From positions 1 to 64,000 of the forward strand of contig CAWGCC010000036.1 in assembly GCA_963820965.1 (NCBI GenBank): 64,000 nucleotides of DNA, read 5' to 3'. How positions within the stretch are numbered: position 1 is the stretch's first letter; the number at the start of each line of letters is the position of its first letter. Origin of the DNA: DATEDA01 sp963820965 (GTDB taxonomy: Bacteria; Pseudomonadota; Gammaproteobacteria; Burkholderiales; SG8-39). The translations under genes and the position numbers were made by a program. Positions 8,850 through 17,210 of the stretch are shown in pieces. The notes under the pieces were generated by a model. It was given only the letters and a program-made list of their open reading frames with translations, did not search any database and had not been told where the DNA came from.

Positions 8850-11051
8850 TTAGAGGCATGGCAGGAGTCCGCCCCGCCTTCGTCCATCATCCACCCTCGT
8901 GGCCCCTGGCCGGATGATGATGAAGGCACCGGTTGCGGCGATATCTCCGGCCGAGCTGCCGAGGTAGACCTTGTAGGTGCCGTTCGCAACCGCCCAGTCG
9001 CCGAGTTCGCTCTCCCAGTACGACAGCGGGCGGTTTGTCGCGTCGGGGTCGATCATGAGCGTCACCTTCGTCCGCTCGCCAGGGTCGAGCCACACCTTCT
9101 TGAAGCCGACGAGCCGCTTTGGCGGTTCACCGGTTGCGGACGGGAGGCCGAGATACAGCTGAGGCACCTCGGCACCCCCCCGTCTACCCGTGTTCTCCAG
9201 CCAGAATTCGACCCGGATCGGCGTCGTCCCGTCGGTAACGGCCGGTGCCGTCTCAAGACGTGACAACGAGAAGGTCGTGTACGAGAGGCCGAAGCCGAAC
9301 GGGAACAACGGCTTGATGTCTTGTGCATCGTACCAGCGGTAGCCCACCTGCAGGCCCTCGGAGTACGTGGCGGTGGCCACACCGTTCACCGGTACACCGG
9401 GCCATTGCGCCGTGGTACGCGCCGGGACGTCGCTCTCGGCCTTCGGGAAGGTGATCGGCAGTTTGCCCGAGGGGTTCGTGATTCCGAGGAGCAGCCGGGC
9501 GACCACGTTGCCGTCCTCGCTGCCCGGATACCACGCCTCGAGAACCGCCCGGACCTGGTCGATCCACGGCATGAGCACTGGCCCGCCGTTTTTGAGAACG
9601 ACGATCGTGCGCGGATTGGCCGTCGCCACAGCGGACACGAGTGCATCCTGATTTCCCGGCAGTGAGAGATTGGATCGATCGGCCCCTTCCGTGAGGGTGT
9701 CGCCGACCATGACGATCGCGATATCGGACGACGCAGCCAGGGCCGCTGCGGCAGGAGGATCGGCGCCGTCGTCGTAAGTCACCGTCGCGGTCGAGCCCAG
9801 GGCTGTCAGGACGTCCCGCAGGCCCTGGATAGGAGTGATGGTGTAGAGCGGGACGACCTTCGAGCTCCCCTCGCCGCCCGTGTTCGCCTCGCGCACCTGC
9901 GCTCGCGGCCCGATCAGTGCGATCGAGCGGAAGACGGACGCGTCGAGCGGCAGCGCGCCCTTCTCGTTCTTGAGAAGAACCGCGCTCTGCTCCGCGATGG
10001 ACCGGGCGAGTCGGCCGTGCCCGACCGCGTCGATGGGCGTCTCCACGAGCGGCCGGTCGAACTGGCCGAGCCGGAACATCGAGTAGAACCTGCGCTTGAG
10101 CAGTACGTCGATGTCGGCGACCCGGATCGCACCCGCGGCGAGCGCGGCGTTGATTCTCGTGGCGCTGTACCAGGTGCCGGTATTCATCTCGAGGTCCGCG
10201 CCCGCCAGAATGGACCGCGCCGTGCTGTGTACGGCGCCGAAGTCCGACTGCACGTATCCCCTGAAGCCCCACTCCTTCCGGAGCACCTCATTGAGGAGGT
10301 ACCCGTTCTCGCAGGCGTAGGTCCCGTTGATGCGGGGGTAGGCGCACATGACCGCAGCAGCGCCGCCATCCTTGACCGCCATCTCGAACGCCGGGAGATA
10401 GATCTCGCGCAGCGTCCGCTCGTCGATGAGTTCATCGACCTCGAAGCGGTTCGTCTCCTGGTTGTTCGCCACGTAGTGCTTGGGCATGGCGATGACGCCC
10501 TTGCTCTGGACGGCCTTGACCTGCTCGACCGCCATCCGGCCCGCGAGGTACGGATCCTCGCCGAAGTACTCGAAGTTGCGGCCGTTCTGCGGCACGCGCG
10601 CGATGTTCAACCCGGGCGCCTCGAAGACGTGCGTGGCAAGGTTCGCGGTCTCCGTGCCCGCAACCTCGCCGAACGCATAGGCGAGCGCCGGATCCCAGGA
10701 CGCCGCGAGCGCGAGTGCGGATGGAAGCGCAGTAGCGGGCTTCTGGGGCACACAGTCGCCGGGGCCCGCCCCGGCCGGGCCGTTGGTGATCCGCATGGTC
10801 GGGATGCGGAGGCGCGGTACGGCGGGGACATGGCGAGTGCTGTTGCCGCACGGGAACGCGGGATTGAGCCCGATCTCGCCATGGAGCTGGGCGAGCTTCT
10901 CGTCGAGCGTCATCGCGGCCACGAGCAGGTCGGCCCGGTCTTCCGGCAGGCGAGCCGGATTCATCCAGGGCTGGTCGTCCGAGGCGGGGGCAACGGGCGT
11001 CGCCGTGAGGCATGCAACCAGTAACGTCGCGAGCGGCCCTCGAGATCGCAT
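8850..11051 (-). CDS. Secreted glycoside hydrolase family 3 (beta-glucosidase-like)
   Basis: A 733-residue GH3 enzyme with a signal peptide (PLATLLVACLTATPVAPA). The order is the N-terminal TIM barrel, with the nucleophile aspartate in YVQSDFGAVHST, then the alpha/beta sandwich from about residue 370 (SIALIGPRA), then a fibronectin-III-like C-terminal domain (PVRVEFWLENTGRRGGAEVPQLYL). KHYVANNQETNR is the usual substrate-pocket motif. It would hydrolyse terminal beta-linked sugars in the periplasm or outside. It is unrelated to the flanking redox and methanol genes. The start at 11051 is chosen to place the signal peptide at the N-terminus. Confidence 0.92.
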   Translation of the reverse strand: MRSRGPLATLLVACLTATPVAPASDDQPWMNPARLPEDRADLLVAAMTLDEKLAQLHGEIGLNPAFPCGNSTRHVPAVPRLRIPTMRITNGPAGAGPGDCVPQKPATALPSALALAASWDPALAYAFGEVAGTETANLATHVFEAPGLNIARVPQNGRNFEYFGEDPYLAGRMAVEQVKAVQSKGVIAMPKHYVANNQETNRFEVDELIDERTLREIYLPAFEMAVKDGGAAAVMCAYPRINGTYACENGYLLNEVLRKEWGFRGYVQSDFGAVHSTARSILAGADLEMNTGTWYSATRINAALAAGAIRVADIDVLLKRRFYSMFRLGQFDRPLVETPIDAVGHGRLARSIAEQSAVLLKNEKGALPLDASVFRSIALIGPRAQVREANTGGEGSSKVVPLYTITPIQGLRDVLTALGSTATVTYDDGADPPAAAALAASSDIAIVMVGDTLTEGADRSNLSLPGNQDALVSAVATANPRTIVVLKNGGPVLMPWIDQVRAVLEAWYPGSEDGNVVARLLLGITNPSGKLPITFPKAESDVPARTTAQWPGVPVNGVATATYSEGLQVGYRWYDAQDIKPLFPFGFGLSYTTFSLSRLETAPAVTDGTTPIRVEFWLENTGRRGGAEVPQLYLGLPSATGEPPKRLVGFKKVWLDPGERTKVTLMIDPDATNRPLSYWESELGDWAVANGTYKVYLGSSAGDIAATGAFIIIRPGATRVDDGRRRGGLLPCL

Positions 11052-11061
11052 CAACAGCGAC

Positions 11062-11830
11062 CTACGGGCGGCGATAGTCGACGCCGTACCTGGCGTAGAT
11101 GCCGGCAATCGTGCCGTCGGCGACGAGCGCAGCGACCGCCGCGTTCACCGCGTCGACGAGCGGCGCATCGGCCCGACGCAAGCCTACGGCGACCACCCAC
11201 TTGAGCTCGGGCTCGGAATCCTCGGCGTGGACGAGAGCGACCGTGCGGGCCGGATTGGTAAGGTTGTAGTAGCCGATGGACGCCGGCGAGACCGCCGCGG
11301 CGTCCACTTCGCCCTTGGCGACCGCCTCGAGCATCTCATCCTCGAACCCGAAGGGCACCATGCGCGCGCCGCTCTTGCTGACGATCATGCTCGCGACCGA
11401 GTTCGTCATCACGCCAACCCGCGTCCCGGACTTCAGGTCGCGATAGGCCCCGACGGTCGGCTGGCCGGGCGCGAACGCCAGCGCGACGCCGCCGGTCTGA
11501 TAGGGCGCCGAGAGCCTGATCGACGGTGGCTGGATCCCGGGCCTGGCGATCGTGTCCATCAGGATGTCGCAGTCGACCAGCGCTGCGCGCATGCGCGGCA
11601 CGATCCATTCGATCTGGAGCCGCACACCGAGCCGCCCGGCAAGCGCGCGCGCGATCTCGATCTGGAAACCCGGCGTGCTCCGGCCGGTTGCTCGAGTAGG
11701 GCAGCGCGTTCGGGTTCGCGCATACGGAGATCTCCCCGCGCGTGCGGATCTCCTCGTAGGGTCGCGAATGCACGGGCGCGGCTAGGACTGACACGGCGAC
11801 GAGCGCCAGGATAATCATCGCCGATCGCAT
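11062..11830 (-). CDS. Quinoprotein-associated periplasmic substrate-binding-like protein (XoxJ-related, one frameshift)
   Basis: About 255 residues of the bacterial solute-binding protein 3 fold, with signal peptide (IILALVAVSVLAAPVHS) and the opening ISVCANPNALPYSSN that typifies the substrate-binding-like proteins encoded beside PQQ dehydrogenases. An extra base near 11665 breaks the frame between HAGF and QIEIARALAGRLGV. The rest reads cleanly to IYARYGVDYRRP. It follows a cytochrome c gene and a PQQ dehydrogenase gene in the same direction, the F-G-J order of xox operons. In MxaJ/XoxJ the role is thought to be maturation or activation of the dehydrogenase rather than transport. Confidence 0.8.
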
Positions 11831-11841
11831 GGTACGCAGCG

Positions 11842-12258
11842 TCAAGGCTTGAGCTCCCGGATGTACGCGACGATGGCTTTGAGCTGGTCGTCGCTGAACG
11901 ATGAACCGTATGCGGGCATCTGGCCCGGCTTGCCGTTCCTGATGCGCGAGACGATCTCGGCGTCGGTGAGCGGCGTCCCCATCAGCTTCGGCCCCTTGCC
12001 GTCCGCGCGTCCGCCCTTGAGATGGCACCAGCCGCAGCTCGTCGCGAACAGCTGGTTGGGGTCGAGCGCCGCCGCCCCGGTCGCCGGAGCCTGCTGCGTC
12101 GCGCCGGCGGTGGTGTCTTTCGCCGGCACCTCGGATGCGTGTCGGCCCGACTGCATGGGACCGGGCTTCTGCGGCACCTGCGCCCACGCGCCGGCGAACG
12201 CCAGGCCCAGCGCCACTGCTACCGTCCGGGAAAAGAGGTCGAGGAAACTTCGGAGCAT
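11842..12258 (-). CDS. Periplasmic cytochrome c, class I (XoxG-like electron acceptor)
   Basis: A 138-residue protein with a signal peptide (VAVALGLAFAGAWAQ), a linker rich in Pro, Ala and Thr, and one haem site, CGWCH, with the distal methionine in GQMPAYGSSFSDDQ. It lies between the PQQ dehydrogenase gene and the binding-protein gene and would accept electrons from the quinoprotein. The start at 12258 is preferred to an upstream in-frame ATG because it places the signal peptide at the N-terminus. Confidence 0.85.
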   Translation of the reverse strand: MLRSFLDLFSRTVAVALGLAFAGAWAQVPQKPGPMQSGRHASEVPAKDTTAGATQQAPATGAAALDPNQLFATSCGWCHLKGGRADGKGPKLMGTPLTDAEIVSRIRNGKPGQMPAYGSSFSDDQLKAIVAYIRELKP

Positions 12259-12276
12259 CCTGCAAACAAAATAGCA

Positions 12277-12333
12277 GGGAGGCGCTGCACGCCTCCCAAA
12301 CAGATAGCGGGGAGACGCGGCGCGTCTCTCCGC
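12277..12333 (-). terminator. Tandem hairpins between the PQQ dehydrogenase and cytochrome genes
   Basis: Two related stem-loops lie 22-78 bases after the dehydrogenase stop. The first met by RNA polymerase is a 12-base-pair stem (12307-12333, loop GGC, one G-U pair). The second is an 8-base-pair GC stem (12277-12297) followed on the transcribed strand by a T-rich stretch, CTATTTTGTTT. The flanks of both are also similar (AAACAnnATAGC), so the unit looks duplicated. They may terminate most transcripts after the dehydrogenase, or protect its mRNA, giving less cytochrome message. Confidence 0.6.
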
Positions 12334-12354
12334 TGCATGCACGCTTACAGCGAA

Positions 12355-14078
12355 TCAGGGTAGCGCGAATACCTTCAGCACGCCGGAGTCCTTCGGCATC
12401 TGCGCGAAGACGCCGCCGAAGAACGCGGCGTAGTCGTCGCCGGCGAGGCCGCCCCAGCCGGTCATGACCGCGACGTACTGCTTGCCCTTGGCGCTGTAGG
12501 TGATGATGCCGCCGTTGTGGCCCTGGCCGTTGTTGTGCTTCCACAGCTCCTTGCCGGTCGTGGCGTCGTAGGCGCGCAGCCAGCCGCGCGCATCCGGAAC
12601 GAACAGCAGGTTCCCGCCGGTGGAGAGCAGGCTCGCGAGCGGCGGCTCGGGGAACTTGACTTCCCACTTCAGCTTGCCGGTGATCGGGTCGCGCGCCGAG
12701 ACGTGGCCGTGCGCCTTGTCGCCCTTCGGATGCGTGATGTTGAAGTTCGCCCCGATGTTGAGCTGCGCCATCGGCTCGAGCATCGGCGTCGTCTTGACGA
12801 TCTCGAGGTCCATGCACCACTCGTTGCCGACCTTGTAGAGCAGACCGGTCTTCGGGTTGTAGGACCCCATGTTCCAGCTCATCCCGCCGGCGATGAACGG
12901 GCACAGGTTCTCGTGCTTGCCCTCGGTCATGTCGCGGCGGCCGACCAGCTCGCCGTTCGGCTTGATGTCCTGCACGAAGTTGATGTTCTTCACCAGGCGC
13001 CAGACGTTCACCACCTTGCCCGCTGCGGTCGTAGACCCACACGAAGCCGCTCTTGCTCGGATGCACGATGAACTTCTTGCCGCCGCGCTCGATCATGATG
13101 AACTCGCCGGTGGCGCTGTCGAAGTCCCACGCGTCGTGCGGCAGCTCCTGGTGGTAGCCCTTCAGCTTGCCGGTGTCGGGATCGAGCAGGATCACCGACG
13201 GTGGTGTAGAGGTTGTCGCCCGGGCGCGCGCCCTTGGTCTTCCAGTCCGGACCGGACCAGTCGTAGAGCGGTGCCGGGTTGGCCGTGCCCCACCAGACGG
13301 TGTTGGTCTCCGGGTCGTAGCCGCCGGGCATCCAGCCGCCGCCGCCGCCGGTCTTCCACGAGTCGTTGAGCCAGGTGTTGCGCGCGTCGCCGTTGCCTTC
13401 CTCGCCGCCGACCGTGTAGAAGCGCCACAGCTGCTTGCCGGTCCGCGCATCGACGCCGAAGATCGGGCCGCGGTCGGGCCATTCGCCGCCCTGCGCGCCG
13501 ATGATGACCTTGTCCTTCACGAGCAGCGGGGCGCCGGTGAAGCCGACCGTGAGCTTCTCCGAGTTGACCAGCTTGGTTTCCCAGGTGAGCTTGCCGGTCT
13601 TCATGTCGATCGCCACGAGCTTGCCGTCCAGCGTGCCCATGTAGATGTTGCCGTACCCGATGGCGATGCCGCGGTTGTACGGCGAGTGGGTCTGCTTGGC
13701 GACCAGGTCCTCGTTGAGCTTCTGCTTGTACTGCCACAGCACGTCGCCGGTGGCGCCGTCGAGCGCCCAGACCTGGTTGTAGGACCCGGAGTAGTACAGC
13801 ACCCCGTCGACGACCAGCGGATAGGACTGGAGGCCGCGATTCGAGCGGCTCGCCACGTGCGACCAGGCCACTCTGAGCTGGGCCACGTTGCCGGCGTTGA
13901 TCTCGGCGAGCGGGCTGTAGTGCCAGGACTTGTAGGTGCCGTGGTAGGTCATCCAGTTGTCCGGCTCCTTGTCGGCGTTGAGGAGCCGGTTGCTGTCGAC
14001 GTCGGCTGCCGTCGCGAACGTCCAGGGCAGCAACAGCGAAGCAAGCGAAAGCGCTGGAAGGTGCCACCATCGAGTCAT
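12355..14078 (-). CDS. PQQ-dependent alcohol dehydrogenase, lanthanide-type metal site (two frameshifts)
   Basis: About 573 residues of an eight-bladed quinoprotein with a signal peptide (ALSLASLLLPWTFATA) and tryptophan-docking repeats. Metal and PQQ ligands can be read: Glu in AQGGEWPDRGP, Asn in WGTANPAPLYD, and the aspartates of HDAWDFDS at about 13118-13126. The second Asp of that pair marks lanthanide enzymes of the XoxF/PedH kind. The vicinal Cys-Cys pair found in XoxF is absent; that stretch reads THSPYNRGIAIG. Extra bases near 13200 and 13015 break the frame. The enzyme oxidises a primary alcohol in the periplasm, substrate unknown. It heads an operon with a cytochrome c and a binding-like protein. 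Confidence 0.88.
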
Positions 14079-14190
14079 CGCAGTTCCCCTTGGTGTTGTG
14101 GTGCGTTGTGCGGTGAACGAACGGGAAGAAACCATTCTTCGCCGGCTCGACGTGCGCTTCCCGGGGGTAGCGAGCCGATCGAAGCATGTA

Positions 14191-14219
14191 TTTATAGACG
14201 GCTCGCGCCCCACTTTCAA
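14191..14219 (-). promoter_or_regulatory. Sigma-70-like promoter of the PQQ alcohol dehydrogenase operon
   Basis: On the minus strand TTGAAA (14219-14214) and TATAAA (14196-14191) are 17 bases apart, close to consensus. The -10 box is about 113 bases upstream of the dehydrogenase ATG at 14078, so the leader would be roughly 105 nucleotides long. No operator was recognised. Confidence 0.6.
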
Positions 14220-14272
14220 GAGCGGAAGCGGCCTTCTTTTGCTGCGCCGCGCTGAAGCCGCGTACGCCGCGT

Positions 14273-15106
14273 TCATCGGTGCCGCTCCACCGCGGCCAGG
14301 ACGGCGAGCGCGTCGCGCGTCGCCGCGACGTCGTGGGCGCGCACGATCGCCGCGCCCCGCTGCACGGCGAGCAGCGCACCGGCCACGCTCGCCGGGAGTC
14401 GATCGTCGGGCGTCTCGCCGGTGATGCGGCCGAGGCTCGACTTGCGCGACAAGCCGACCAGCACCGGGTAGCCGAGCGCCACGATCGCGTCCAGATGCGC
14501 CAGGAGCCGCAGGTTGTGCGCGGTCCTCTTGCCGAAGCTGAACCCGGGGTCGACGACGATGCGCTCGCGGGCGACGCCGGCGGCGACGCACGCGGCCGCC
14601 CGAGCGGCCAGGAAGTCGCGAACCTCGGCGACGACGTCGCCGTAGACCGGGTTTTCCTGCATCGTCCGGGGCTCGCCCTGCATGTGCATGAGGCATACCG
14701 CCGCGCCCGACCCGGCAAGGGCCTCGACAGCGCCAGGCGCCGCGAGCGCCGTGATGTCATTGATCATCGTCGCGCCGCGTGCGAGCGCCTCGCGCATGAC
14801 CTCTGGTCGCGTGGTATCTACCGAGATGGGCACCGGGAAGCCGGCCAGCCCCTCGAGCACCGGCAGGACGCGCGCGAGCTCCTCGTCGGTCGATACCGGG
14901 GCGGCCCCGGGGCGGCTCGACTCGCCGCCGACGTCGACGATGTCCGCGCCCTCGTCGACGAGCCGTTGCGCGTGCGCCACCGCCGCGCGCGCGTGGGCGT
15001 GCCGCCCGCCGTCGAAGAACGAGTCGGGCGTGACGTTGACGATGCCCATCACGAGCGGGTGGTCGAGCGCGAGCGCGTAGCGACCGCAGCGGAGGACTGG
15101 GGTCAT
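14273..15106 (-). CDS. folP: Dihydropteroate synthase
   Basis: A 277-residue TIM-barrel enzyme with all folate-type DHPS motifs: MGIVNVTPDSFFDGG (pterin loop), GADIVDVGGESSRPGA, SVDTTRPEVM, INDITAL, LMHMQG, VDPGFSFGK and VLVGLSRKSSLG. It joins the pterin pyrophosphate to p-aminobenzoate in folate synthesis. It is distinct from the dihydropteroate-synthase-like gene at 25.6 kb. It is the last gene on the xoxFGJ strand, 33 bases after the hypothetical gene, and may be transcribed with it. Confidence 0.93.
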   Translation of the reverse strand: MTPVLRCGRYALALDHPLVMGIVNVTPDSFFDGGRHAHARAAVAHAQRLVDEGADIVDVGGESSRPGAAPVSTDEELARVLPVLEGLAGFPVPISVDTTRPEVMREALARGATMINDITALAAPGAVEALAGSGAAVCLMHMQGEPRTMQENPVYGDVVAEVRDFLAARAAACVAAGVARERIVVDPGFSFGKRTAHNLRLLAHLDAIVALGYPVLVGLSRKSSLGRITGETPDDRLPASVAGALLAVQRGAAIVRAHDVAATRDALAVLAAVERHR

Positions 15107-15139
15107 CGGGAAACGGACCGGATCCTGATACCCATAAGC

Positions 15140-15817
15140 TCAGCGCGTGATGCGCACGAAACGCAGGCGCTCCTCGATGAGCGGCACCTCCTTCGCACCG
15201 CCCGCCGGGGACGGAATGGTCGTGCGCAGGCTGTAGATCCCACCGGGGACCTCGGCGCTCAAAGTGAAGACATAGGTCTTGCCCGCGTACCTGCCGATGC
15301 GGTCCTTGAGAGGATCGTCGAGATACGGCGCGATCGTGATCTCGCTTGCGGCGAGGGCCTTGCCGCCGTGCGAGACCTGCGTCTGCGCGACTCTTGCGGA
15401 GCGCGCCAGCGCGAGGCGGATCGCCTTGCGGAAATAGCCGGGCTTGCCGCCCGTGAGGCGTTCCATCTCGCGGATGTCGCGCTCGAGGAAGTACAGCAGC
15501 ACCGGATTGCCCTCCGGGCGCGTCACCTCGGGGAAGACGATCTTCCGCGCGCCCGTGAAGAACGCGACCGAAACGCGCTTCGCCCCGTCAGCGGTGTGAA
15601 TCCGGAGCTCGACGGTATCGTCGAAGCCGGTCTCCGCCGAACCGGTCTTCCTGAATTCATAGGAAAGCGTCGCCGCCGGCGCGACGTTCTTGAGGTGATC
15701 GGTCTGGAAGAGCAGCGTCTCCGCGGCGGAGATCGAGTCCTGCGCGCTCAAACCCGAGCTCGCCAGCCCGGCGACGAGGAGCGCGCTCCGGGCGAGCGAG
15801 CGCGCGCGGCGATGCAT
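15140..15817 (-). CDS. Secreted protein of unknown function in the xox operon
   Basis: A 225-residue protein with a signal peptide (ARSALLVAGLASSGLSAQ). The mature part is mixed beta with no cysteines and no motif I can assign. Notable stretches are LLFQTDHLKNVAPAATLSYEF, GNPVLLYFLERDIREMERLTGGKPGYFRKAIRLAL and GGIYSLRTTIP. It begins five bases after the xoxJ stop, so it is translated with the xox genes and probably acts in the periplasm on the methanol dehydrogenase or its cofactor. I have seen similar proteins placed beside quinoprotein genes, but no activity is known to me. Confidence 0.75.
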   Translation of the reverse strand: MHRRARSLARSALLVAGLASSGLSAQDSISAAETLLFQTDHLKNVAPAATLSYEFRKTGSAETGFDDTVELRIHTADGAKRVSVAFFTGARKIVFPEVTRPEGNPVLLYFLERDIREMERLTGGKPGYFRKAIRLALARSARVAQTQVSHGGKALAASEITIAPYLDDPLKDRIGRYAGKTYVFTLSAEVPGGIYSLRTTIPSPAGGAKEVPLIEERLRFVRITR

Positions 15818-15822
15818 ACCGC

Positions 15823-16734
15823 CTACTTCGCGGGCCCGGGCCCGCCTCGGGTCGGCGACGAATCGGCCGGGACGGCTATGATCCGGCCCTGGTCATCCAG
15901 CTGCGGCACGCCGTAGGCAGCGAGGATCGCCTGGATCCGGGGGCGGTTGGCCTCGATCAGCCGCTCGATCCGCTCCTTCCACTCGCGTTCGCCGAAGCGC
16001 ACGCCCATGGCGATGCGAAAGTCGAACTGGATCTCCGGGTCCGGCTTGAACGGCACCACGGCCAGCGCGGCCGACTTCGCACGCTGTGCGAAGTAGCCGG
16101 CGATCGGCCCCCATACGAACGCGACGTCGATCGTGCCGGCCACCAGGTCCTTCTCGACGATCTCGCCCGGATAGCGCTCCGGATCCCCGGACTGGCGCTG
16201 ATAGGGAACGACCTGGTCGAACAGGCGATGCTTGAGCAGCCAGTCGGACGGCGGCGTCTGGCCGACCACACCGAGCTTGAGCGATTTCAGCTTGGCCGGC
16301 TCGAGGCTGAGCAAATCCTCCGGCGCCGTCACGCTGTCCAGCCCCTTGCCCTTCACGTACACCAGTGCATAGGTCGAGCGGTAATAGGGCTTCGTGGTCG
16401 AAGCGAGCTCGAACCCCGCGGGTACGCCCATGACGAGATCGCACTTGAAGCGGTTGGAGTCCGGGTCGCGCCCGCGCAGCGTGTTGCGGATGAAGCCCAT
16501 GCGCTGCGGAAACCACGTGTACTCGAGCGTCCATCCGAGCTCGCGTGCCAGGAGCTCGGCGAGCTTGTTCTCGAAGCCTTCGCCGGCGCGGTTCGAGAAC
16601 GGCAGGTTGTTCGGATCCTCGCAGACGCGGAGCACACGGTCTTCGCCCACCGGGGGCGAGCCTTGCTGGGCCGGTGCAGCGACCGGCAACAACAGCGCCG
16701 ACGCGATGGCGAGCGCGCGGGAACCGAGACTCAC
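15823..16734 (-). CDS. xoxJ: XoxJ/MxaJ-type periplasmic protein of the methanol dehydrogenase operon
   Basis: A 303-residue protein of the quinoprotein-dehydrogenase-associated substrate-binding family. It has a signal peptide (ALAIASALLLPVAAPAQ) and then LRVCEDPNNLPFSNRAGEGFE, the family's opening signature. LVMGVPAGFELASTTKPYYRSTYALVY follows. The GTG at 16732-16734 is taken as start because it overlaps the xoxG stop in a GTGA junction. XoxJ is thought to help load or activate the apo-dehydrogenase. A Pro/Gly tail (SPTRGGPGPAK) ends the protein. Confidence 0.9.
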   Translation of the reverse strand: MSLGSRALAIASALLLPVAAPAQQGSPPVGEDRVLRVCEDPNNLPFSNRAGEGFENKLAELLARELGWTLEYTWFPQRMGFIRNTLRGRDPDSNRFKCDLVMGVPAGFELASTTKPYYRSTYALVYVKGKGLDSVTAPEDLLSLEPAKLKSLKLGVVGQTPPSDWLLKHRLFDQVVPYQRQSGDPERYPGEIVEKDLVAGTIDVAFVWGPIAGYFAQRAKSAALAVVPFKPDPEIQFDFRIAMGVRFGEREWKERIERLIEANRPRIQAILAAYGVPQLDDQGRIIAVPADSSPTRGGPGPAK

Positions 16735-17129
16735 TTCAGCTCTTCCAGGCGACCGGGCTGGATGGCCCCGTCGGAGCGCCCTTTCAGGTACGCATAGAGC
16801 CCATCGACGTTCTCGGTGACCATCTTGCTGCCGTCGAAGTTCGGCATGCCCTTTGCGGGCTGCCCTTTCAGGATCAATTGCTTGAACTCTTCCTTCGAGA
16901 GCCGCTTCATGCTGTCGATCAGCGACGGTCCGACCATGCCTTCCTGCCGCGCCCCGTGACAGCGCTCGCAGGCGAGGGCGCGCCACGTGCGCCAACCTTC
17001 GAGCGTGACCTTGTCGACCTTGTTCCCGTCGGCGACCTTGTAGGGCGTCGGGTCGGCCGCGACCGCCGCGTTCAGCGCCAGCAGCGCGAGCGCAAATGCC
17101 ATCCCGGCGGCGAGTTGCATTTTCTTCAT
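16731..17129 (-). CDS. xoxG: Cytochrome c, XoxG-type electron acceptor of methanol dehydrogenase
   Basis: A 132-residue periplasmic cytochrome with a signal peptide (AAGMAFALALLALNAAVAA), one haem motif CERCH, and the axial methionine in KGMPNFDGSKM. It sits between xoxF and xoxJ. The ATG at 17127-17129 has GAAGGA upstream. It takes electrons from reduced PQQ in XoxF and passes them to the terminal oxidase chain. Overlap of its stop with the xoxJ start implies coupled translation. Confidence 0.9.
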   Translation of the reverse strand: MKKMQLAAGMAFALALLALNAAVAADPTPYKVADGNKVDKVTLEGWRTWRALACERCHGARQEGMVGPSLIDSMKRLSKEEFKQLILKGQPAKGMPNFDGSKMVTENVDGLYAYLKGRSDGAIQPGRLEELK

Positions 17130-17151
17130 GCTCGGTGGTCCTTCAGAGATC

Positions 17152-17183
17152 AAAAAGGCTGGCACCCCGGAAGGGTGCCAGCC
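17152..17183 (-). terminator. Rho-independent terminator after xoxF
   Basis: A perfect 11-base-pair stem GGCTGGCACCC (17157-17167 and 17173-17183) with a five-base loop is followed on the minus strand by five T residues (17156-17152). It lies 28 bases after the xoxF stop and upstream of xoxG, so a part of transcripts would end here, leaving xoxF mRNA in excess over xoxG and xoxJ. Confidence 0.85.
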
Positions 17184-17210
17184 CCTTAATGCTTGAACCC
17201 GGGATCCGGT

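Noticed and set aside
12022..12467. Short arginine-rich plus-strand frames around the tandem hairpins
   Set aside because: They only reflect the palindromic repeats and antisense reading of the cytochrome gene.
14273..15106. Possibility that the folP copy is methanopterin-specific
   Set aside because: It has complete folate-type DHPS motifs, and the methanopterin-type relative is the separate gene at 25574-27007.
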